Shown: positions 8,185-15,765 of the stretch, one piece after another
How positions within the stretch are numbered: position 1 is the first letter of the stretch
Layout: every line of letters begins with the position of its first letter
Assembly (NCBI GenBank): GCA_018060635.1
Contig: JAGOVR010000019.1
Span: 1-17,819, forward strand
Direction: 5' to 3'
Source: Bacteriovoracaceae bacterium
Lineage (GTDB): Bacteria; Bdellovibrionota; Bacteriovoracia; Bacteriovoracales; Bacteriovoracaceae
DNA: 17,819 bases
The notes under the pieces: model-generated
What the model saw: only the letters and a program-made list of their open reading frames with translations
Told to the model about the DNA's origin: nothing
Database searches by the model: none
Made by a program: the position numbers and the translations under genes

Positions 8185-8744
8185 TTATTTTCTCCTTTCT
8201 CTTCATGATCACTTTCAAAATTCTTTTTAGTTCTAGCAATAAAAGCGGCACCTACTAAAGAACCTAAAAGTAGAATTGAAGAAATCTCAAAAGCCAAAAC
8301 GTGCTTACTAATAAGCAAATAACCAATGTCAGCAACCGTGGATGTTACCTCTGTTGTTGCTTGTGAAGAAATTTTTAAAGTCTGGGAAATGAGACGCCAA
8401 AAAGTAATAATGATTATAAGTACTGAGAAAAAAGCGATCATGTAAGTTTTTTTATTTCCCATAAGAGGAGCTAATTTTAAAACACTCTGCGCTTTACTTA
8501 CAAAGTCTTTTCCACCCGTCAGCATCACAGCAAAAACCATAAGGATAACAATTCCACCTACATAAACCATAACTTGTGTTGCCGCTACTAAATCTGCTCC
8601 TAGAGTAATATACAAACCTGCAACACCCATTAAAGCTCCAAAGAGAGCAATACAAGAATGCATAATATTTTTACAAAAAAGGACGCCCAGTGCTGAAACA
8701 AGTGTCAACAAAGTAGCTGTAATAAAAAGAACATTTAAAAACAT
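8181..8744 (-). CDS. nuoJ: NADH-quinone oxidoreductase subunit J, first copy
   Basis: Membrane subunit J (ND6) of complex I, 187 residues, close to E. coli NuoJ (184). The TM3 signature ATQVMVYVGGIVILMVFAVM is at residues 55-74, with the pi-bulge tyrosine Tyr61. A hydrophilic tail ending ESDHEEKGENK follows the last helix. It starts 12 bases after the nuoH stop; the ribosome binding site is a weak purine run (AGAAAGA). Its stop overlaps the nuoK start by four bases, so J and K are probably translationally coupled. It is longer than the second copy (160 residues), mostly through the loop before the last helix and the charged tail. Confidence 0.96.
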   Translation of the reverse strand: MFLNVLFITATLLTLVSALGVLFCKNIMHSCIALFGALMGVAGLYITLGADLVAATQVMVYVGGIVILMVFAVMLTGGKDFVSKAQSVLKLAPLMGNKKTYMIAFFSVLIIIITFWRLISQTLKISSQATTEVTSTVADIGYLLISKHVLAFEISSILLLGSLVGAAFIARTKKNFESDHEEKGENK

Positions 8745-8756
8745 ATTTCTTTCTTT

Positions 8757-9911
8757 CTAGTGGTGAGTATTTCCCCCTGACGCTAGTGCCACCACTAAAT
8801 GAACTAGCGATTTTCCTTCAAAAAAATAAAGCCAACAGGCAATCCCAATAAGATTAAAAATAGCTATAGGAGTAAGATATTTCCAGCATAACACCATCAG
8901 TTGATCCACTCTTAAACGTGGCAATGTCCAACGAATCCAAATAACAACGTAATAAAGAAGAAAGGTCTTTGTAAAAAAAGATCCAATTTGTAAAAATTGC
9001 CCTAAAATTCCATCTCCTCCTAAATTAAAAGGAACTTTATATCCCCCTAAAAAGAAAGCTGATGCAACAGCGCATACAATAAAAACTTCCACATATTCAG
9101 CTAAGGCAAAAAAAGCAAAACGCATTCCTGTATATTCTGTATGGTAACCTGAAACTAATTCTGATTCTGCTTCAGGAAGATCAAAAGGAGCTCTATTTGT
9201 TTCTGCCAATGCCGCTATAAAAAAAACAAAAAAAGCGATAAAAGAAAATGGATTATGAAAAATAAACCAATCCCATGGCATTCCTGACTGATTTTCAATA
9301 ATTTTTTGAAAAGATAAACTCCCTGCTAATAAACAAACAGAAAGAGCTGTAATAGTTACAGGAATTTCATAACTTATAATTTGTGAAGCTCCTCGCATTC
9401 CGCCCAGCATAGACCATTTAGAATTAGAAGAATAACCTCCTAAAAAAACACCTAAACCCACTAAAGAAGTTATCCCTATGAGGAAAAAAACGCCTACATC
9501 TAAATGACTTAAAGCTAAGCCACTAGAAATGGGAATAACAGCTAAAGCTGTAAAAGCTCCCACTAAGCAAAGAAGAGGAGCTAATGTAAAAAGAAAACGA
9601 TCAGCATTTTTTACAATAATATCTTCTTTTCCAAGCATTTTTAGACCATCGGCTAAAAACTGAAAAAGTCCGTAAGGACCTACTCTATTAGGGCCAATCC
9701 GTGCTTGGAGATCGGCTGAAATTTTTCTTTCAGCATACGTTCCCATCCCACCAATAACAGCCGCAATATTTAGCAAAATAAAAGCCGCCGCAAAAAAAAC
9801 TAGAAAGGATGTAACTGTTGTTGCATCAAAACCCAATAACTTACTTAACCAGCTATTAAAGTTTTGTAAGAATGCAAACTGCGATAAGTAGGAAACAACT
9901 GTTTGTCCCAT
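8757..9911 (-). CDS. nuoH: NADH-quinone oxidoreductase subunit H, first copy
   Basis: NuoH/ND1, quinone-chamber subunit of complex I, 384 residues, longer than the second copy (349). It has about 30 extra residues before the first conserved helix and a longer C-terminal tail ending in NTHH. Conserved segments are AERKISADLQARIGPNRVGP (residues 60-79), FQFLADGLKMLGKED, SSNSKWSMLGGMRGASQ, Tyr-Glu182, and AETNRAPFDLPEAESELVSG (residues 236-255) with Glu237, 247, 249 and 251, then GYHTEYTGMRFAFFALAEY. The ATG directly abuts the nuoA stop (TAGATG), with AGAGG upstream. In most complex I operons nuoB, C and D would separate nuoA from nuoH; here none is present. Confidence 0.98.
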   Translation of the reverse strand: MGQTVVSYLSQFAFLQNFNSWLSKLLGFDATTVTSFLVFFAAAFILLNIAAVIGGMGTYAERKISADLQARIGPNRVGPYGLFQFLADGLKMLGKEDIIVKNADRFLFTLAPLLCLVGAFTALAVIPISSGLALSHLDVGVFFLIGITSLVGLGVFLGGYSSNSKWSMLGGMRGASQIISYEIPVTITALSVCLLAGSLSFQKIIENQSGMPWDWFIFHNPFSFIAFFVFFIAALAETNRAPFDLPEAESELVSGYHTEYTGMRFAFFALAEYVEVFIVCAVASAFFLGGYKVPFNLGGDGILGQFLQIGSFFTKTFLLYYVVIWIRWTLPRLRVDQLMVLCWKYLTPIAIFNLIGIACWLYFFEGKSLVHLVVALASGGNTHH

Positions 9912-10337
9912 CTATAACCTCTGCCCATTTTTTTTAGATGAATTTTGAAAACTTTTAACCCAACCTAAATCACCTTTTCTCCAACAATAAGCAATACCTG
10001 CGATAAGAATAAAAAGAAAAAGAAGAATTTCTATAAGAACAAATCCCCCTTTGCCTGTTTCTACTAGTGATTTATAGATGGCAACAATAGGAAACATAAG
10101 AACAGATTCAACATCAAAAATAATAAAAATAAGACCTACAACATAGAAGCGCACATTAAATAAAGACCAAGCAGAGCCTTGAGCTTCTTCTCCGCACTCA
10201 TAAGCGTCTTCTTTTTTTTCTTCAAATTTTTTAGAGGTCAAAAGTTTAGAAGCAAGCCTTCCCCCTATCCCTACAAGGAGAGATAGGCCCATTAAAATAA
10301 CCACAGGCATATAACTTTCAAAGCCACTAAATTTCAT
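9912..10337 (-). CDS. nuoA: NADH-quinone oxidoreductase subunit A, first copy
   Basis: NuoA/ND3 membrane subunit of complex I and first gene of the nuo run. The loop between helices 1 and 2 has YECGEEAQGSAW (Cys48), followed by NVRFYVVGLIFIIFDVE with Asp75 and Glu77. The YECG and FNVRFY type of loop differs from the second copy (YESG, RRYDIKFY), suggesting separate NuoA lineages. I chose the ATG at 10337 (141 residues), which has AAAAGG about ten bases upstream and places TM1 right after the start as in the family. The frame also has an ATG at 10391 (159 residues), but that one lacks a visible ribosome binding site and adds a hydrophobic leader foreign to the family. The start is therefore the uncertain part; the identity is not. 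Confidence 0.93.
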   Translation of the reverse strand: MKFSGFESYMPVVILMGLSLLVGIGGRLASKLLTSKKFEEKKEDAYECGEEAQGSAWSLFNVRFYVVGLIFIIFDVESVLMFPIVAIYKSLVETGKGGFVLIEILLFLFILIAGIAYCWRKGDLGWVKSFQNSSKKNGQRL

Positions 10338-10464
10338 GACGTGTAAGCCTTTTGAAACAAAAAAAACAATCTTTGTGTAGAAAAGGTACATGATGAAGAA
10401 TACATTGGAAACTCTAATGGCCTATTTTTTAAGAGATTTTTAATTAAAGTAATGCGACGAGCAA

Positions 10465-10470
10465 TAAAAT
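10465..10470 (+). promoter_or_regulatory. Possible -10 box (TAAAAT) for the mfd operon
   Basis: TAAAAT matches the sigma70 -10 consensus at five of six positions and lies 41 bases before the mfd ATG. No good -35 is seen at 16-18 bases; the candidates are AT-only sequences around 10440-10447, inside a 10-base palindrome TTTAATTAAA (10439-10448). In AT-rich DNA such boxes arise by chance, so this is weak. It overlaps the -10 box proposed for the nuo operon on the other strand. Confidence 0.25.
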
Positions 10471-10497
10471 AACATTAAGCGTTTTAGATTTTTTCAA
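10469..10497 (-). promoter_or_regulatory. Candidate sigma70-type promoter of the nuo operon
   Basis: On the minus strand TTGAAA (10497-10492, five of six matches to TTGACA) is followed after exactly 17 bases by TGTTAT (10474-10469, four of six matches to TATAAT). Transcription would begin near 10462, giving a leader of about 70 or 125 bases to the two possible nuoA starts. It is the best two-box promoter I can see in the intergenic region between the divergent operons. It was assigned by eye only. Confidence 0.4.
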
Positions 10498-10511
10498 GTA
10501 CAAATGAAGCC

Positions 10512-13500
10512 ATGATCTTTCAAGCTTTAAAAAACTTTATCACAGAAAATAAAACATCTGTAAAAGTACCTACCAACATACCCCATCTTAATGGAATCTC
10601 TCCCCTCCAATGGTCTTTTTTACTTTCTCAATTCATTAAAAATGACGCTGATTGGAGCCAAAAATCCTATATGCTCATCTGTGAGGATAATGAAACAGCT
10701 CATGCTTGTTTTGATCTTTTAAAATCACAAGAGTTAATCCCGCCCCTTTTTTTTCCTGAAATTGGACACTCCCCCTACTCTGCCTTTATTGACTCTCCTG
10801 ATTTGTGTTTTGAAAGGTTCACTGTTTTAAGTAAACTTTGTAGCACCAAAAAACCTTATATTCTTATTACAACTACCGAAGCTTTTCACAGCAAACTTCC
10901 CCCTGTGAATTTTTTTAAAAATTCTCTTTGTTTAAAAACAAGTGACATCCTTCCTCCTCATGAGCTTGCTCAAAAACTAGTCAATCTAGGCTATACGGGA
11001 AATTCTGGGCTTAGTGAAAAAGGTGAGTTTAGCCAGCGAGGAGATATTTTTGATATTTATTGCACAAGTGGAGTAGCTTACCGTATCCACTATTTTGATG
11101 ACATGATTGAATCTATTTTAGAAATAGATTCCGAAACATTTAGAACAAAAAATCAAGAATCTTTGCATGAAATTTCTCTCTACCTCTCTCCTTTTGTCTT
11201 ATGTCACTCTAATTTTGTTGATTTATTAAGAGAAAAAATACCCCTACCTTCCTCTCAACAAAAAAATAAATATGAAAAAAGACAAGATATTTTTCGCCGA
11301 CTTTCTCAAGGGGACTTTTTTGAAAACTTCACACATTTTGTTCCTCTCTTTTTTAAAGAAAATGGAAAACTTATTGATTTTTTAGAGAACGAAACTATAA
11401 CTTTTTTTTTAAACCAAGAAAAATCAATTGATATTTGGAAGAATTTTTATAGTGAAATGCAAATCGACTTTGAAAGAGAACACCTAGATAATAAAAGTGA
11501 CTCCCTACTCCCAAGTCCTTGTGAGATTTTTTGGGAAAAAATAAATTATCAAAAAAATATCTTTTATTTTAACTCAATTTCTTCTGAAAATTCTAATCTA
11601 AGCTATCCTTGTGACTTCCGTACGGCAAAAATTTATCTAACACAACAACTACTAAAAACAAATACCACTCTCGAATCTTACCTCGAAGCTCTCTTTCTTT
11701 TTCTTAAAAAATCTTTTGAATCCTCTGGTCAAATTATTTTTATTTCTCAAAATGAAAATTCTAAAAAAGAAATTCTGTATTTTTTAGAAGGGAGGCATTT
11801 CCCAATTAATCTCATGAATCGCATTAGCTTTCTTTCTTTAGATCTGCATGAAGGATTTTATTCTGAGCAAGAAAAAATATTAGTTTTAACTGATGCTGAA
11901 ATCTTTGGGCAAAATACTAAGAGTAAAAAAAATATTAAATATAAAAAAACAGATCTTTTTGCGGAACAATTATCTACTTTAAAAATAGGTGATTATGTTA
12001 TGCATAGGGATCATGGCATTGGTATCTACCTAGGATTAGAAAGCATTCAAATAGCTGAAGTCAAAACTGATTATCTTATTATTCAATATGAAGATAAAGA
12101 TAAAGTTTATTTGCCTGTTTATAAAATAGATCTTCTGCAAAAGCACGCCGAAGGAAATTTAGACATCAAGGTTGCTAATCTCAAAACAAATAAATTTGAA
12201 CTAGCTAAAGAAAAAGCTCGTTCTTCTGTCAAAAAATTAGCTTTTGATCTGGTAAAACTACAGGCTGAAAGAAAAGCTTCTTTAGCTTACGCCTTCAGCC
12301 CTCCTGACCATATCTTTAGAGATTTTGAACTATCTTTTCCTTTTGAAGAAACTCCCGATCAAGCTCGTGCCATACAAGATGTCTTAGAAGATATGCAAAA
12401 ACCTATTCCTATGGATCGTCTGGTTTGTGGCGATGTGGGTTTTGGAAAAACAGAAGTGGCTATGCGAGCGGCTTTCATGGCCGTTTTGAATAAAAAACAA
12501 GTAGCTATCTTAGTCCCTACAACTATTTTAGCCTTGCAACATTACCATTCTTTTGTAAAAAGATTTAAAAATTTTCCTGTAGAAATAGAATTTCTCTCTC
12601 GCTTAAAAACAGCAAAAGAATCTAAAGAGATTTTAGAAAAAGTCTCTCAAGGTAGAGTTGATATTATTATTGGAACACATAAACTCATCTCTGGTGATGT
12701 TCATTTTAAAGATTTGGGGATTGTTATTGTAGATGAAGAGCAACGCTTTGGAGTGGCTCATAAAGAACAACTTAAATTATTAAAAAAATCGGTTCATTTT
12801 TTAACCTTAACGGCAACACCTATTCCTCGTACACTCCAAATGGCTTTTCTAGGACTACGTGATCTTTCACTTATTCAAACTCCTCCCACTAATCGTCAAT
12901 CTATACGTACCTTGGTTATTAGAGATGAAGAACACATTTTGAAAGAGGCTATTCAAAAAGAATTGGCTCGTGGAGGACAAGTTTTCTACGTGCATAACCG
13001 AGTTAATGATATTGAATTAGAAGAAATAAAAATTAAAAAACTTGTACCACAGGCTCGTGTACTTATTGCTCATGGACAGCTTCCCGAAAAAGAATTAGAA
13101 AAAAAAATGAATGAGTTTTATGCTAAAAAATGTGATGTTTTACTAGCTACTACTATTATTGAATCAGGGATTGATATTCCTTCTGCCAATACCATGATTG
13201 TTAACCGCGTAGAGACTTACGGACTCTCTCAACTACATCAATTAAGGGGGCGCATTGGTCGCTCCAATCAGAAAGCTTATGCCTACTTTGTCATTCCCAA
13301 AAATAGAAATCTTTCTGATATCGCTAACCAGCGCTTAGAAGCTCTACAAACTTATTCTCAAATTGGTTCTGGCTTTGCTATTGCTTCTTCGGATTTAGAG
13401 TTACGAGGAGCTGGCGATATTTTGGGGCCAGATCAATCTGGGCATATTGAAGGAGTAGGGTTGGAACTTTATATGGATCTTTTAAAAGAAGCTATTGCTG

Positions 13501-13991
13501 AACTAAAAGGAGAACAAATAATTATTGAAAATGTAAAAAATATGGAAATTCTACTTCCTTTTTCATCATCAATTCCAATAAGTTACATTAATGACCCATC
13601 GCAAAGACTTAAATACTATAAAAAACTTTCTAACTGTTCTTTAATCGAAGAACTTGTTTCCATCAAAGAAGAATTCATAGATATTTTTGGATTGATCCCT
13701 GAAGAATTGCAAAATTTGTTTCTTATCTTAGAAATACGTTTGCAACTTCAAAAAACTGCTATCATCTCCTTTAAAGCTTCTGGTAAAACTCTCTTTTTAC
13801 GCTTTTCTCCTGAACTTATAGAAAAAAATAGCAAGCTTAGAGATCAAATTCTTGCTACATTCTTAAATCAAAATAAGAAATATAAGCTAACACCTGATTT
13901 TGGTGTACACTGTTATTTTGAAGAGACTCCTGATCAAAAAAGGCTCTTAGATTTTTCAAAAGAGATTGCGCAGAAAATTGTTCTATGTTAG
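10512..13991 (+). CDS. mfd: Transcription-repair coupling factor Mfd
   Basis: Cytoplasmic ATP-driven DNA translocase that removes RNA polymerase stalled at lesions and recruits UvrA. Its 1159 residues compare with 1148 in E. coli. Order: N-terminal UvrB-like region (about 1-340) without a Walker A; the RNA polymerase-interacting CarD-like domain starting at IGDYVMHRDHGIGIYLG (about 492-560); RecG-like motor with Walker A GDVGFGKTE (640-648), DEEQ (741-744), TATPIPRTLQMA (from 767) and motif VI QLRGRIGRS (about 910-918); then the ELRGAGDILGPDQSGHIEGVG region and a C-terminal autoinhibitory domain. All motor motifs are intact. The ATG at 10512 is the first usable one, since the ATG at 10504 runs into a stop. 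The ribosome binding site is weak (GAAG). It heads an operon with two folding factors and uvrA. T8 (10747-10754) and T9 (11402-11410) tracts lie in the N-terminal half. Confidence 0.98.
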   Translation: MIFQALKNFITENKTSVKVPTNIPHLNGISPLQWSFLLSQFIKNDADWSQKSYMLICEDNETAHACFDLLKSQELIPPLFFPEIGHSPYSAFIDSPDLCFERFTVLSKLCSTKKPYILITTTEAFHSKLPPVNFFKNSLCLKTSDILPPHELAQKLVNLGYTGNSGLSEKGEFSQRGDIFDIYCTSGVAYRIHYFDDMIESILEIDSETFRTKNQESLHEISLYLSPFVLCHSNFVDLLREKIPLPSSQQKNKYEKRQDIFRRLSQGDFFENFTHFVPLFFKENGKLIDFLENETITFFLNQEKSIDIWKNFYSEMQIDFEREHLDNKSDSLLPSPCEIFWEKINYQKNIFYFNSISSENSNLSYPCDFRTAKIYLTQQLLKTNTTLESYLEALFLFLKKSFESSGQIIFISQNENSKKEILYFLEGRHFPINLMNRISFLSLDLHEGFYSEQEKILVLTDAEIFGQNTKSKKNIKYKKTDLFAEQLSTLKIGDYVMHRDHGIGIYLGLESIQIAEVKTDYLIIQYEDKDKVYLPVYKIDLLQKHAEGNLDIKVANLKTNKFELAKEKARSSVKKLAFDLVKLQAERKASLAYAFSPPDHIFRDFELSFPFEETPDQARAIQDVLEDMQKPIPMDRLVCGDVGFGKTEVAMRAAFMAVLNKKQVAILVPTTILALQHYHSFVKRFKNFPVEIEFLSRLKTAKESKEILEKVSQGRVDIIIGTHKLISGDVHFKDLGIVIVDEEQRFGVAHKEQLKLLKKSVHFLTLTATPIPRTLQMAFLGLRDLSLIQTPPTNRQSIRTLVIRDEEHILKEAIQKELARGGQVFYVHNRVNDIELEEIKIKKLVPQARVLIAHGQLPEKELEKKMNEFYAKKCDVLLATTIIESGIDIPSANTMIVNRVETYGLSQLHQLRGRIGRSNQKAYAYFVIPKNRNLSDIANQRLEALQTYSQIGSGFAIASSDLELRGAGDILGPDQSGHIEGVGLELYMDLLKEAIAELKGEQIIIENVKNMEILLPFSSSIPISYINDPSQRLKYYKKLSNCSLIEELVSIKEEFIDIFGLIPEELQNLFLILEIRLQLQKTAIISFKASGKTLFLRFSPELIEKNSKLRDQILATFLNQNKKYKLTPDFGVHCYFEETPDQKRLLDFSKEIAQKIVLC

Positions 13992-14025
13992 CGTTTTTAC
14001 ATACAGCAAACCTTAGGAAATTTTT

Positions 14026-14835
14026 ATGAAAAAATGTGTTTGGACAATACTGTTTCTTTCTTTTTTAACAGGAAACAGTTTTTCTGCCGATAGCGTGGTT
14101 GCCACTGTGAATGGTGAATCTATTTACTCTTCAGAATTAGAACAAAGTTTTCGTGAAAACCTGCTTTTTCTATCGCAAAGAAAAGTAACGAAGGAAAATA
14201 TACTAAATGAACTTATCTATAAAAAAATTGGTGTACAAAAAGCTAAAAAAAATAACTTAGCTCAAGACCCTGTAGTGGCTGAAAAAATTAATAATTTACT
14301 TTTTAATGCTCAAATTTCTAAAGATATCGAGCCTGTGCTTAAAAAAATTACTGTTTCTCCCACTGAAATTGAAGAATTTTATAAAGAAAATAAAGAATAT
14401 AGGACTTCTCATATTCTTATTCGTCTCAAAGCCGAACCCGTCGAAAGTGAAGTTAAATCCGCTTATGCTCTCTCTATGGATATTTATAAATCACTAAAAA
14501 AAGAACCCAATCGTTTTGAAGAAATGGCACGACGTTATTCTCAAAGTACCACCGCAAGTATGGGTGGTGATATGAATTTCCAACCCGTAGTTAAGCTAGC
14601 TCCTGAATATTATATGGCTATTAAAAATCAAACGAAAGGATATATCACAGAGCCTGTACGCACCCAATTTGGCTTTCATATCATTAAAGTTACTGACATC
14701 AAGGACTTCAAACAAATTGATACAAGTCTTTATGGCCGCATTGTTTTTGATAAAAAACGAGATACTGCTCTTCAAAATTATTTTGAGAACTCTAAGAAAA
14801 ATGCTAGCGTCACTATCTTTAAAGACAAGATCTAA
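14026..14835 (+). CDS. Exported parvulin-type peptidyl-prolyl cis-trans isomerase (PpiC/SurA family)
   Basis: Predicted periplasmic or outer-face folding factor that isomerises proline peptide bonds, probably for outer-membrane or secreted proteins. Residues 1-21 form a Sec signal peptide (KK, hydrophobic core, SFSA before Asp22) with no lipobox cysteine. A SurA-like helical N-terminal region (VVATVNGESIYSSELEQ onward) spans about 22-122. The single parvulin domain covers about 123-225: TSHILIRLK with His129, FEEMARRYSQ, GGDMNF (180-185), and TQFGFHIIKV with His218, so both conserved histidines of the fold are present. It is 269 residues long. It follows mfd by 34 bases, with AGGA nine bases before the ATG, and precedes another exported SurA-like gene by nine bases. 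It resembles the stand-alone PpiC-type foldases of diderm bacteria; a gene name cannot be fixed from sequence alone. Confidence 0.92.
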   Translation: MKKCVWTILFLSFLTGNSFSADSVVATVNGESIYSSELEQSFRENLLFLSQRKVTKENILNELIYKKIGVQKAKKNNLAQDPVVAEKINNLLFNAQISKDIEPVLKKITVSPTEIEEFYKENKEYRTSHILIRLKAEPVESEVKSAYALSMDIYKSLKKEPNRFEEMARRYSQSTTASMGGDMNFQPVVKLAPEYYMAIKNQTKGYITEPVRTQFGFHIIKVTDIKDFKQIDTSLYGRIVFDKKRDTALQNYFENSKKNASVTIFKDKI

Positions 14836-14844
14836 GATTTTATT

Positions 14845-15756
14845 ATGCCATATCTTTTTTTAATCTTATTTTCTGTTTGCTCCTATGCTTCTGCTGAATC
14901 TTTAGACAAAGTTGTAGCTGTTATCGACAAAAAAATCCTCACTCTTTCTATGGTTAAGAGAATTCAAGATACATATGCTTTTAGAAAAATGATCTCTCCT
15001 CTTATTTATAAAGAGCAAACCCCTACTGCCTCTGGAATTATTAATCTATTTGTAGAATCTGAAGTCATGCGCTCTAAATTAGAAACGCTAAATTACAACA
15101 TTACAGATGAGCAAAATAAGCAAGATATTGAAGAGCGTATAAAAAAAATGGGAACAAACCAAGACGGTCTCAATAGTTTTCTCGCAGAAAATAATTTTAG
15201 CTATCCCGAATATGAGCAACTCAACCTCATGAATAGCATTTACAATATTTTAAATGTAAAAGTTTTTTCTCATCTTATTGCTATTAGCGAAGAACAAGTT
15301 AAATCTTCTTTTTTAAAAAAATATGGAGATCAAGCCACTATTTCTTTTAATTACAACCTTATTGATTTTTCTTTAGATAAAAAAATTAACGACACTGAAA
15401 AAAATGAGGTCATCGCTATTTTAAAAGATTATCAAAAAGGCTCCCCTATTCCTGAAGCTTACAAAAATTTAGAAGTTTCTGATTTAGGCTTTTTACCTGA
15501 AGATGATCTTCCTGATCATATTGCTGAAATTATTAAAACAGTTGCTGTAGAATCTTTTAGCCAGCCCATTTTTTATGGCGACAAAACACACTATTTCTTT
15601 GTGAAAAAAAAAGAAGTTATAGCCGAGTCTAAATTTTATCTAGAAAAAAAAGACCAAATAAGATCCGCTCTGTATGAAGAATCTTTTAATAAAATATCGC
15701 AAGAATGGTTGAACCAAGAAAAACAAAATCACTATATTAAGCTTATTTCCCTTTAA
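14845..15756 (+). CDS. Exported SurA N-terminal-domain-like protein without a recognisable parvulin domain
   Basis: Probable periplasmic chaperone, 303 residues. Residues 1-17 are a signal peptide (hydrophobic core, then YASA before Glu18). VVAVIDKKILTLSMVKRIQDTY resembles the opening strand and helix of SurA N-terminal domains (usual form VVAVVN..IT.S). A helical region continues to about 150, with FLAENNFSYPEYEQ like the SurA FLxxxGxxxxxF segment. The centre (about 155-260) has SDLGFLPEDDLPDHIAEII, where parvulins have GGDLG followed by a proline-rich loop, but the HIL and FGxHII motifs are absent. The C-terminus (QIRSALYEESFNKISQEWLNQEKQNHYIKLI) matches the SurA C-terminal helix and strand. 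It is best read as a chaperone-only SurA relative with a degenerate isomerase domain. The nine-base gaps on both sides indicate co-expression. An A9 run lies at 15604-15612. Confidence 0.78.
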   Translation: MPYLFLILFSVCSYASAESLDKVVAVIDKKILTLSMVKRIQDTYAFRKMISPLIYKEQTPTASGIINLFVESEVMRSKLETLNYNITDEQNKQDIEERIKKMGTNQDGLNSFLAENNFSYPEYEQLNLMNSIYNILNVKVFSHLIAISEEQVKSSFLKKYGDQATISFNYNLIDFSLDKKINDTEKNEVIAILKDYQKGSPIPEAYKNLEVSDLGFLPEDDLPDHIAEIIKTVAVESFSQPIFYGDKTHYFFVKKKEVIAESKFYLEKKDQIRSALYEESFNKISQEWLNQEKQNHYIKLISL

Positions 15757-15765
15757 AGCTATTTT

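Noticed and set aside
10338..10391. Longer start for the first nuoA (ATG at 10391)
   Set aside because: There is no Shine-Dalgarno, and the extra 18 residues are not family-like; kept as an alternative, not excluded.
1..10391. Cluster as a Mrp antiporter or a group 4 membrane-bound hydrogenase
   Set aside because: NuoA, NuoJ and full NuoH with ND1 motifs are present, and no hydrogenase large or small subunit or MrpE/F/G-like gene is seen; complex I is the better reading.
10392..10511. LexA-type operator upstream of mfd
   Set aside because: No CTG-N10-CAG and no TTAC-N3-GTAA is present; only an AT palindrome, expected by chance in such DNA.
14306..14863. Two plus-strand frames of 63 and 64 codons (14306-14497 and 14669-14863)
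   Set aside because: Both are out-of-frame readings of the prolyl isomerase gene, whose own frame has a signal peptide and full domain motifs.
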